DNA of 7,086 nucleotides, from NCBI GenBank assembly GCA_937910975.1, contig CALEMZ010000501.1, positions 1 through 7,086 on the forward strand. The letters run 5' to 3'. Positions 1 to 5,476 of the stretch are shown here, one piece after another. The notes beneath the pieces were generated by a model. That model was given only the letters and a program-made list of their open reading frames with translations, was not told the origin of the DNA and made no database searches. Position 1 is the stretch's first letter, and every line of letters begins with the position of its first letter. Made by a program: the position numbers and the translations under genes. The stretch is from an uncultured Pseudorhodobacter sp. Lineage in GTDB: Bacteria > Pseudomonadota > Alphaproteobacteria > Rhodobacterales > Rhodobacteraceae.

Positions 1-599
1 TCGCCGGCCTGTACCAATAGGACGCCATGGTTGTCGTTGGTGTCATTGTCCGTGATGCGGCGGGTCGTTACGTTTGGCAATTCGCCAAAAGCCGTCATCA
101 GTTTCTTGGGGTACCACGTGCTTGGCAACCCTTCAAAGCCGGGTACGCCGCGCAGGATGGTCGAGGTGGCGATGGTGCAGCGCGCCTTGCGCACCGCCCC
201 GTATTCCATCGCCCGACGCATCACCAATTCCGCCACTTCCGGAGAAACTATCACGGTTTGTTCAACTATATCAAAGGTTTCTCTGGCGTGATAGTCGAGG
301 TAAAAATCCAACATCAGCGGGGTCATGCCAAAATGCACGTCATTGCGTTCGGGCAGCCGCGGGTGGTGCCAGGTGCCCGCCGGGTCAAACATCACGCGCT
401 GCGATCCGTTGATCAACAGCCCGGCATGTGCGCCAGACCCATCGCGCGTGGCCAAAACCGTGTAAAGCGTGATCGAGGGCGGGCCATCATGCGCATAGCG
501 TGCCTGCGCCACCGCCTCATCCGAGTCCCATTTCGGCTCTGCAGCGCCACAGGCGGCCAGAAACAAAATGGCGGCGAAACATAAATACAAACGGCGCAT
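1..599 (-). CDS. Putative lipoprotein, possible permuted papain-like (NlpC/P60 or YiiX/LRAT-like) fold; 3' end cut by window edge
   Basis: An open frame of 199 codons reads on the minus strand to the left edge without a stop. The start is ATG at 599, with AAGAGG five bases upstream. The N-terminus has two Arg, a hydrophobic stretch (residues 4-16) and the lipobox L-A-A-C with Cys17, followed by Gly18. This indicates a signal-peptidase-II lipoprotein, probably sent to the outer membrane because no Asp follows the Cys. The mature part has G-A-H-A-G-L-L-I (His58), F-D-P-A-G (71-75), a His-rich stretch (His78, His79, His89) and R-C-T-I-A-T-S (Cys141). A His in a GxHxGL-type strand followed about 80 residues later by Cys is the order seen in permuted NlpC/P60-like hydrolases. 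That is an inference from motif order only; I do not recognise the family with certainty. It lies 51 bp downstream of the oxidase subunit IV gene, on the same strand. Confidence 0.72.
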   Translation of the reverse strand, partial: MRRLYLCFAAILFLAACGAAEPKWDSDEAVAQARYAHDGPPSITLYTVLATRDGSGAHAGLLINGSQRVMFDPAGTWHHPRLPERNDVHFGMTPLMLDFYLDYHARETFDIVEQTVIVSPEVAELVMRRAMEYGAVRKARCTIATSTILRGVPGFEGLPSTWYPKKLMTAFGELPNVTTRRITDNDTNDNHGVLLVQAG

Positions 600-650
600 A
601 AGAACCTCTTTGGACGTAGTTTCCTGCGCCGCTAATTTCGCTATTGCGGA

Positions 651-785
651 TTAGCTGTTGGCCAACGCCATGAAAATCAGAATGCCGATCGAAATGCCTG
701 CACCCCAAATCACCATGCGGATGAACCCGGCAAAGGTTTTTTCCTGCACCTTGATATCCATGCTGCCATGCTTGTATTCGGCCAT
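651..785 (-). CDS. ctaH: aa3-type cytochrome c oxidase subunit IV (44 aa)
   Basis: This is a complete 44-codon gene, ATG at 785 to TAA at 651, with a near-perfect AGGAGGTG Shine-Dalgarno upstream. The product starts M-A-E-Y-K-H-G-S-M-D-I and continues with T-F-A-G-F-I (17-22). A single membrane helix (about 22-42) ends in A-L-A-N-S. The K-H-G-x-M-D-I, T-F-A-G-F-I and L-A-N-S blocks match the small subunit IV of the Paracoccus/Rhodobacter aa3 oxidase (bacterial aa3 COX IV family), which is normally 40-60 residues. The protein is a single-span inner-membrane subunit contacting the oxidase core; in Paracoccus it is known as ctaH and is reported to be dispensable for activity. No other oxidase subunit gene is nearby, so the gene is unlinked from the complex it serves, as is usual in this group. 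It sits between a DUF6173-like gene and a lipoprotein gene. Confidence 0.9.
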   Translation of the reverse strand: MAEYKHGSMDIKVQEKTFAGFIRMVIWGAGISIGILIFMALANS

Positions 786-885
786 AGCGGCACCTCCTCT
801 AAAATCCATGTTCCATAGCCCTTTATCCTATTCAATTCGCCCTGTCACGGGGGGGGAAGACTCGTTGGAGGGGAAAACGAGGCTC
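786..885. other. Intergenic region between DUF6173-like gene and oxidase subunit IV gene, with G8 tract and small inverted repeat
   Basis: This 100-bp gap holds an inverted repeat CTCGTT (861-866) / AACGAG (876-881) with a 9-base loop. It also holds a run of eight G on the plus strand (849-856). Read in the direction of transcription (minus strand), the inverted repeat is followed by C-rich rather than T-rich sequence, so it is not a standard intrinsic terminator. The lower G+C stretch near 815-840 could hold a promoter for the oxidase subunit gene, but no convincing -35/-10 pair is visible. Confidence 0.4.
791..798 (-). promoter_or_regulatory. Strong ribosome binding site of the oxidase subunit IV gene
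   Basis: On the minus strand the bases read AGGAGGTG, nearly a full match to the 16S anti-Shine-Dalgarno, five bases before the ATG at 785. It confirms that the 44-codon frame is translated and fixes its start. Confidence 0.8.
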
Positions 886-1335
886 TCAGGTCTCACCCAA
901 ATTCAGCGCGAGGCGAAATCCGATGCGCCGCGCGGGCTCCTCTTCCGGTGTTTCCTTAGAAACTGCCCGCAAAACCACGTTCAACTGTGTGACATGCTGA
1001 ATCAACTGCATCCGCGAGCCACCCTCATCCGCGCCGTAAAACGTCACGATATCGGGGTCGAAGAAGCCAATGCCCTCGATGCGCAGCACCCCGGCAGTGC
1101 TGCCGGTAAACCCCATCGCAACCTCGTGATTCTTGTCCAGTTGTTCTTCAAAATTCTTCAGATACAGAATCAGCCGCTCATAGGCCCATTCGGCGGGGCT
1201 TTTCTGGCCAAGGGGTTTTTTCGCTATCGCTTCGGGCAGCGGAAGCTGTTCGGCCGTGGCAGGGGCATTGTCGCCGCAATGCACAACATGGGCACGCGGC
1301 AACGCATGGGCCTCCATCGCTTCTGCCGCCGTCAT
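886..1335 (-). CDS. DUF6173-like conserved protein of unknown function (149 aa)
   Basis: The frame is complete, ATG at 1335 to TGA at 886. The first 35 residues look flexible. A conserved core follows: K-S-P-A-E-W-A-Y-E-R (45-54), an amphipathic helix L-I-L-Y-L-K-N-F-E-E-Q-L-D (55-67), A-M-G-F-T-G (73-78), L-R-I-E-G-I-G-F-F-D-P-D (84-95), F-Y-G (99-101) and L-I-Q-H-V-T-Q-L-N (111-119), with R-I-G-F-R-L at the end. I recall this pattern as the DUF6173 family of Rhodobacteraceae, from memory and not verified. There is no signal peptide, membrane segment or metal motif, so it is presumably cytoplasmic. The start is uncertain: an in-frame TTG at 1350 lies behind a G-rich AGGGGGG, a better ribosome site than anything before the ATG. 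It lies 48 bp after the MBL hydrolase gene and is probably co-transcribed with it. Confidence 0.75.
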   Translation of the reverse strand: MTAAEAMEAHALPRAHVVHCGDNAPATAEQLPLPEAIAKKPLGQKSPAEWAYERLILYLKNFEEQLDKNHEVAMGFTGSTAGVLRIEGIGFFDPDIVTFYGADEGGSRMQLIQHVTQLNVVLRAVSKETPEEEPARRIGFRLALNLGET

Positions 1336-1383
1336 AATCTCGTTTCCCAAGCACCGCCCCCCTGCGTTTCACGCCCTGCGGCG

Positions 1384-2427
1384 TTACTCCCAGCGCATGA
1401 CCCATGCCCAGGCTCCATCATCCCCCATGGTCCGCATTACTTCGCCCCGATGCAAGAGGTGGTTGAGATGCGCCACCGCCTCCACCAGCGCTAGCCCATA
1501 GGCCCCCCCCTCAATCTCGCGCTTGAAAAGCGGCATGAAGCACTGCGCCGCCGTGCGGGGCGTGGCCAGATGCGTGCGCAAGCGGTTCAACGCGCCGTCG
1601 TGGTTTTCAACCATCTGCCGCAGCCGCAACGGCAACCCGGTAAAGGGCAGTTTATGGCCGGGCAGGACTAACTGATCGTCGCGCGCCAAAGGCATGAAAT
1701 CTGCACAACTCGCCAGCCAGTCACCTAAAGGGTCAGCCGCAGGCTCGGTCGGGTAAACCCCGATATTGGCAGAAATGGAGGGGAGAAGCTGATCGCCGCC
1801 CAGCACCAGACCATCATCTTGTGACCAGAAGGTTGCATGTTCGGGTGCATGCCCATTGCCCATGCGAATGGTCCAGCGCCGCCCGCCCATTACAATCTCG
1901 CCGCCTTCTTGCAGCCGGGTAAAGCCAAGCGGCAAGGGTGCCACCACATCGGCAAAGTTGAAAGGTCGTTCGCCCATCCGTTGCGCCAGCAGCGCAGGGG
2001 CCATGCCCGCCGCGCGCCAGAAAGCCACCTGCTCGGGCAAGGGCACGGGTTGCTCATCCAGACACAGCATCCGCGCATAAAGCCATGCGGTGCGCGTGGT
2101 CAGCAGCTCTGCGCCGCGCGCCTGCAACCAGCCCGCAAGGCCGATATGGTCGGGATGGTGATGCGTCACCACCACGCGGCCCACGGGCTTTCCCGCCAAA
2201 GGCCCGGCCAGTAACCGCTCCCAGATTGCGCGGCCGCGTTTGCTGTCAAACCCGGTATCGATCACCGTCCAAGCGTCGCCATCATCCAGCGCATAAATGT
2301 TCACATGGTCCAGCGCCATGGGCAAAGGCAGCCGCATCCACAGCACACCGGGGGCAATCTCAACCGCCTCGCCGTCTCCCGGTACCGCTTCAAACGGGTA
2401 GCGGATGCCGCTGGTCATCACGTTCAT
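1384..2427 (-). CDS. Metallo-beta-lactamase-fold hydrolase with C-terminal winged-helix domain
   Basis: This complete 347-residue protein carries the MBL signature T-H-H-H-P-D-H (88-94), giving His89, His91, Asp93 and His94. Further metal ligands are plausible at His193 (N-G-H-A-P-E-H), Asp212 (G-G-D-Q-L-L) and His258 (L-P-G-H). The strand T-V-I-D-T-G (54-59) precedes them, as in glyoxalase II and LACTB2-type enzymes. After about residue 265 the helical, H-L-N-H-L-rich tail with a final aromatic strand fits the winged-helix domain found C-terminal in LACTB2-like hydrolases. Substrate cannot be read from sequence; a thioester, lactone or phosphoester would all fit the fold. The ATG overlaps the stop of the upstream acyl-CoA dehydrogenase (ATGA), with GAGGA nine bases before it, indicating translational coupling. 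A second ATG three codons in is a less likely start. A run of eight G in the coding strand (1503-1510) leaves the frame intact. Confidence 0.88.
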   Translation of the reverse strand: MNVMTSGIRYPFEAVPGDGEAVEIAPGVLWMRLPLPMALDHVNIYALDDGDAWTVIDTGFDSKRGRAIWERLLAGPLAGKPVGRVVVTHHHPDHIGLAGWLQARGAELLTTRTAWLYARMLCLDEQPVPLPEQVAFWRAAGMAPALLAQRMGERPFNFADVVAPLPLGFTRLQEGGEIVMGGRRWTIRMGNGHAPEHATFWSQDDGLVLGGDQLLPSISANIGVYPTEPAADPLGDWLASCADFMPLARDDQLVLPGHKLPFTGLPLRLRQMVENHDGALNRLRTHLATPRTAAQCFMPLFKREIEGGAYGLALVEAVAHLNHLLHRGEVMRTMGDDGAWAWVMRWE

Positions 2428-4136
2428 CCGGCTAAATCCTCGTCCGACAAGGCATAAAGCCCCGCGGCCCCTGCACGCGCTTGCACCAAAAGTGCCGCAT
2501 ATTCCGGCAATAACCGCTTGATAGCCACCCGCGCGAGCGCGGTGCGCGGGCCGTCACACCCTTCGGCCATCGCGGCGCGCAGATGGTAATGACTGCCAAG
2601 CACCCGTGCAAAGGCCCGCTGATAGGCCACAGCGCCCGCGAAACGGTCGTTCATCTCTTGTGTAACCAGCCACTCCGTGGCCTCGCGCAGGCTTTCCGCC
2701 GCGTTCCAGACGGCGGTCGACATGTTTGGGTACTGCGCACGCACGCCATGGGCGTTTTGCTCAATCTCTTCGATCATGCGAAACGCGGCCTCGCCGCCAT
2801 CCATCATCTTGCGGCCTACCAGATCCATCGCCTGAATCCCGTTGGTGCCTTCATAAATCGCGGTCACGCGCACATCGCGCAGGTACTGCGCGGCACCTGT
2901 TTCCTCAATATACCCCATGCCGCCATGCACCTGAAGGCCCATATCCGCCACTGCCATTCCGGTATCGGTGCCAAACGACTTGTTGATCGGGGTCAAAAGC
3001 GCCGCCCGTGCTTGCCATTCCGCCGATCCCGTGGCGCGCGCCATATCAATGGCCACTGCACAAGACAGCGCAATCGCGCGGGCCGAAAACACCTCGGCCT
3101 TCATTGTGGCTAACATCCGCCGCACGTCGGCATGATCAATGATCGCGCCCGTACCCTCTACCGGGGTGCGACCCTGTTTGCGGTCCATCGCATAGGCCAG
3201 CGCGTGCTGATAAGCGCCTTCCGCCACCGAAATTCCCTGCACACCTACGCCCAACCGCGCGTTGTTCATCATGGTGAACATCGCGGCCATGCCCTTGTGC
3301 GCCTCGCCGATCAGCCAGCCTTGCGCATCGTCATACTGCATTACCGCCGTGGGGGAGCCGTGTAGCCCCATCTTATGCTCAAGGCTCACCACCGACAGGC
3401 TGTTGCGTCGCCCCGGATTGCCATCTGCATCGGGAATGAACTTTGGCACCATGAACAAACTGATCCCCTTGGTCCCCGCCGCCCCATCGGGCAGGCGCGC
3501 CAGCACCAGATGACAGACGTTCGCGGTGAAATCATTGTCACCCCAGCTGATGAAAATCTTCTGGCCCGAAATCGCATAGCTGCCATCGCCATTCGGCACC
3601 GCCTTGCTGCTCAGCGCCCCCACATCAGACCCGGCCTGCGACTCAGTCAGGTTCATCGTGCCGCACCACTCTCCCGAGATCAGCTTGGGGATATAGAGTG
3701 CCTTGATTTCCTCGCTGGCGTGATGCTCCAGCGCCTCAATCTGGCCTTGGGTCATTAGCGGGTTCAATTGCAACGACAGGCAGGCAGAGCCCATCATCTC
3801 GTTCACCGCAGTCGTCAGCGCCATCGGCAGGCCCATGCCGCCATGCTCCGGATTGGCGGCGATAGACATCCAACCACCCTCCGCAATCGCGCTGTAGCCT
3901 TCGGCAAATCCGGGCGAGGTGCGCACCACACCATTCTCCAGCGCTGCCGGATGCAAATCCCCGGCGCGCTGCAGCGGTGCTAAAACCGTTTCGCACAGCT
4001 TGCCCGCCTCCGACAAAATCGCCTCAACCGTATCAGGGGTTGCTTCGGCGAATAGGTCCGTGCCCGAAACCTGCTCAAACCCGACGACATGGTCGAATAG
4101 AAATTGGAAATCGGCGAGCGGTGCGCGGTAGGGCAT
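2424..4136 (-). CDS. Long-form acyl-CoA dehydrogenase, DmdC-like (570 aa)
   Basis: This FAD flavoenzyme oxidises an acyl-CoA to the trans-2-enoyl-CoA and passes electrons to ETF. Its 570 residues exceed the ~380 of classical acyl-CoA dehydrogenases. The extra length is an N-terminal extension (M-P-Y-R-A-P and following) and a C-terminal helical domain after about residue 450, as in DmdC and relatives. Visible motifs are M-N-L-T-E-S-Q-A-G-S-D (161-171, middle-domain signature), G-x-K-I-F-I-S (191-197), L-Q-V-H-G-G-M-G-Y-I-E (401-411) and I-Y-E-G-T-N-G-I-Q (427-435). Glu429 is the likely catalytic base. The start is ATG at 4136, because AAGGAGAT lies just upstream; a longer frame to 4157 would bury that site. 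DmdC (methylmercaptopropionyl-CoA dehydrogenase of DMSP demethylation) is the closest relative I know, but roseobacters hold several paralogs and the substrate here is not established. It overlaps the MBL gene by 4 bp. Confidence 0.93.
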   Translation of the reverse strand: MPYRAPLADFQFLFDHVVGFEQVSGTDLFAEATPDTVEAILSEAGKLCETVLAPLQRAGDLHPAALENGVVRTSPGFAEGYSAIAEGGWMSIAANPEHGGMGLPMALTTAVNEMMGSACLSLQLNPLMTQGQIEALEHHASEEIKALYIPKLISGEWCGTMNLTESQAGSDVGALSSKAVPNGDGSYAISGQKIFISWGDNDFTANVCHLVLARLPDGAAGTKGISLFMVPKFIPDADGNPGRRNSLSVVSLEHKMGLHGSPTAVMQYDDAQGWLIGEAHKGMAAMFTMMNNARLGVGVQGISVAEGAYQHALAYAMDRKQGRTPVEGTGAIIDHADVRRMLATMKAEVFSARAIALSCAVAIDMARATGSAEWQARAALLTPINKSFGTDTGMAVADMGLQVHGGMGYIEETGAAQYLRDVRVTAIYEGTNGIQAMDLVGRKMMDGGEAAFRMIEEIEQNAHGVRAQYPNMSTAVWNAAESLREATEWLVTQEMNDRFAGAVAYQRAFARVLGSHYHLRAAMAEGCDGPRTALARVAIKRLLPEYAALLVQARAGAAGLYALSDEDLAG

Positions 4137-4258
4137 GAAAATCTCCTTTGACATCAATACGGCATCGGCTTGGCAAATGAAGCTTACACAAGTATGTCCG
4201 ATGTTGCTGCCAAGATTAACGTCGCCTCATCAGCCTTCAAGGTCAACGCTACGTCACG
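4137..4258. other. Divergent intergenic region between acyl-CoA dehydrogenase and t6A synthase genes
   Basis: These 122 bp must hold the start signals for two divergent genes. A plus-strand TTGACA at 4148-4153 would be a perfect -35 box. However, the hexamer at 17-bp spacing is TGGCAA, a poor -10, and the TTGACA overlaps the ribosome site of the opposite gene. The plus-strand gene has no good Shine-Dalgarno; the nearest purine run, AAGG (4239-4242), is 16 bases from its ATG. An 11-base sequence, ACGCTACGTCA, occurs at 4246-4256 and again at 4284-4294 inside the gene. No promoter can be called with confidence. Confidence 0.4.
4141..4148 (-). promoter_or_regulatory. Ribosome binding site that sets the acyl-CoA dehydrogenase start
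   Basis: The minus strand reads AAGGAGAT, four bases before the ATG at 4136 (six from the AAGGAG core). This favours the M-P-Y-R start over the seven-residue-longer reading that begins at 4157. Confidence 0.8.
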
Positions 4259-5218
4259 ATGCCAATCAAAACCCTCACCCTTGACGCTACGTCAGACGGC
4301 ATCGCCCAAGCGGCGCAGATTTTGCGGGCGGGTGGGCTGGTCGGCTTTCCAACGGAAACCGTTTACGGCCTTGGCGGCGATGCGCGCAATGATACCGCTG
4401 TGGCCCGGATATTTGACGCCAAAGGCAGGCCGCAGTTCAACCCGTTGATCGTGCATGTCCCGGATCTGGAAACGGCTGAACTTTACGCCTGTTTCAACGA
4501 TGCCGCCCGCGATATGGCCGCCGCTTTTTGGCCCGGCCCGCTGACCATGGTTTTGCCGTTGCGCGAAGGTGCAGGCCTGTCGCCGCTGGTCACGGCCGGG
4601 CTGGATACAGTGGCCATCCGCGTGCCTGCCCACGCCACCGCCCGCGCCTTGTTGCGCGCCTTTGGCGGGCCGCTGGCTGCCCCCTCTGCCAACCCGTCGG
4701 GCCGGATTTCCCCCACCCGTGCCGATCATGTGCTGCACGGGCTTTCGGGGCGCATCAACGCGGTACTGGATGCCGGTCCCTGCACCGTGGGGGTGGAGAG
4801 CACCATTTTGGGGATGGACGGCACGCCTTGCCTGCTGCGCCCCGGTGGCCTGCCACAAGAGGCTCTGGAAGCCGCCCTTGGCATGCCGCTTGCCACGGGC
4901 GGCAGCGCGGAAAAACCCAACGCGCCGGGGCAGCTTGCCTCCCATTACGCACCCGAGGCGCGGCTTCGGCTGGGTGTCACCACGCCCAATGCCGCAGAGG
5001 TTTGGGTTGGCTTTGGCCCCGGTTGTGACGGTGCCGCCCTCACCCTTTCGGTCAACGGCGACCTGATCGAGGCCGCCGCCAACCTGTTTCACACCCTGCG
5101 TCTTGCGGACCGCAGGGCAGGGCAGGGCGGGGCCATCGCCTTTGCCCCGATCCCCGAAACCGGGCTTGGCCGCGCGATCAATGACCGCCTACGCCGCGCG
5201 GCGGCGCCCCGGCCTTAG
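4259..5218 (+). CDS. L-threonylcarbamoyladenylate synthase (Sua5/YwlC/TsaC family, 319 aa)
   Basis: The enzyme makes threonylcarbamoyl-AMP from L-threonine, bicarbonate and ATP, the first step of N6-threonylcarbamoyladenosine (t6A37) formation in tRNAs reading ANN codons. The YrdC domain (about 10-205) shows F-P-T-E-T-V-Y-G-L-G (30-39), K-G-R-P (55-58), N-P-L (61-63), W-P-G-P-L-T (91-96), R-V-P (121-123), S-A-N-P-S-G (143-148), G-V-E-S-T-I (178-183) and L-R-P-G (193-196). The linker A-P-G-Q-L-A-S-H-Y-A-P (222-232) then leads to a Sua5 domain of about 85 residues. It is therefore the long Sua5/YwlC type, not the short TsaC type. The start at 4259 is the first in-frame ATG but has only a distant AAGG, so initiation may be weak or leaderless. 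It is transcribed alone and diverges from the acyl-CoA dehydrogenase gene. Confidence 0.95.
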   Translation: MPIKTLTLDATSDGIAQAAQILRAGGLVGFPTETVYGLGGDARNDTAVARIFDAKGRPQFNPLIVHVPDLETAELYACFNDAARDMAAAFWPGPLTMVLPLREGAGLSPLVTAGLDTVAIRVPAHATARALLRAFGGPLAAPSANPSGRISPTRADHVLHGLSGRINAVLDAGPCTVGVESTILGMDGTPCLLRPGGLPQEALEAALGMPLATGGSAEKPNAPGQLASHYAPEARLRLGVTTPNAAEVWVGFGPGCDGAALTLSVNGDLIEAAANLFHTLRLADRRAGQGGAIAFAPIPETGLGRAINDRLRRAAAPRP

Positions 5219-5322
5219 AGCCGTTTTGCGTTTAGCTGAATCATAAATCGCCCCAAGGTCAGCAGGATCTTGCTATTGGGGTTGAGTGTCAGAAGCGCCG
5301 GGCTCATCTGGCAGATTAACAT
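5215..5322 (-). CDS. Possible small ORF of 35 codons, no recognised family
   Basis: On the minus strand an ATG at 5322 is preceded by GGAG at a six-base spacing and opens a 35-codon frame ending in TAA at 5215. That stop overlaps the last bases of the convergent t6A-synthase gene. The product begins M-L-I-C-Q-M-S-P, contains L-N-P-N-S-K-I-L-L-T-L-G-R-F-M-I and ends with A-K-R-L. It is short, hydrophobic in the middle and basic at the end. An in-frame GTG four codons upstream is an alternative start, and the frame is open further back to a TAG but without another usual start. I do not recognise it. It could be a genuine small protein, the decayed tail of a longer gene, or chance. An imperfect hairpin lies within it. 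Confidence 0.3.
   Translation of the reverse strand: MLICQMSPALLTLNPNSKILLTLGRFMIQLNAKRL
5251..5281. repeat. Imperfect inverted repeat (hairpin) in the gap before mscL
   Basis: CCCCAA at 5251-5256 pairs with TTGGGG at 5276-5281. Inside, AGCA (5261-5264) pairs with TGCT (5271-5274) around a GGATCT loop, with an asymmetric bulge between the two stems. No T-run follows on either strand, so it is not a typical intrinsic terminator. It begins 32 bp after the t6A-synthase stop and may help end or stabilise that transcript. Confidence 0.4.
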
Positions 5323-5463
5323 CTGTATCTCCACATCCTCTGGTTCTCTATGGCTGAGGTTATCAATTTTTCCCCGTGAACTGCCCTCTCCCTATGTGTC
5401 ACGATGTGGCAGGGCCTGAGCGTAAGCGAATAGCAGCAAGGTGCCGCAACAAACGAGCACAAC

Positions 5464-5470
5464 AGAGGAA
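5464..5470 (+). promoter_or_regulatory. Ribosome binding site that sets the mscL start
   Basis: AGAGGAA ends six bases before the ATG at 5477. This favours the M-I-H-E-F-K start over the upstream in-frame GTG at 5441, which would add twelve polar residues not seen in the family. Confidence 0.75.
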
Positions 5471-5476
5471 CAACAA

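Noticed and set aside
27..584. Plus-strand open frames over the left edge
   Set aside because: The minus-strand frame there has a lipobox, ribosome site and protein-like composition throughout; the plus-strand translations do not.
861..881. Intrinsic terminator after the DUF6173-like gene
   Set aside because: Six-base stem with a nine-base loop, followed in the direction of transcription by a C-rich run rather than T.
658..1494. A 278-codon plus-strand open frame across the oxidase subunit and DUF6173-like genes
   Set aside because: It runs antisense to two genes with recognisable products and good start signals; its translation shows no domain and is Arg/His/Pro-rich, as expected of a high-G+C shadow frame.
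1384..1510. Frameshift in the MBL gene at the G8 tract
   Set aside because: The residues after the tract still read as a normal winged-helix ending with H-L-N-H-L and a terminal aromatic strand, and the other frames do not.
4137..4157. Longer start for the acyl-CoA dehydrogenase
   Set aside because: The seven extra codons are the Shine-Dalgarno region of the ATG at 4136.
4148..4176. Sigma70 promoter with TTGACA at 4148-4153
   Set aside because: No acceptable -10 hexamer at 16-18 bp spacing, and the box overlaps the ribosome site of the opposite gene.
4292..5092. A 266-codon minus-strand open frame inside the t6A-synthase gene
   Set aside because: It is fully antisense to a textbook YrdC/Sua5 protein and has low-complexity Gly/Arg-rich translation.
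5441..5476. GTG start giving MscL twelve extra residues
   Set aside because: The family begins right before the amphipathic helix, and AGAGGAA is correctly placed for the ATG at 5477.
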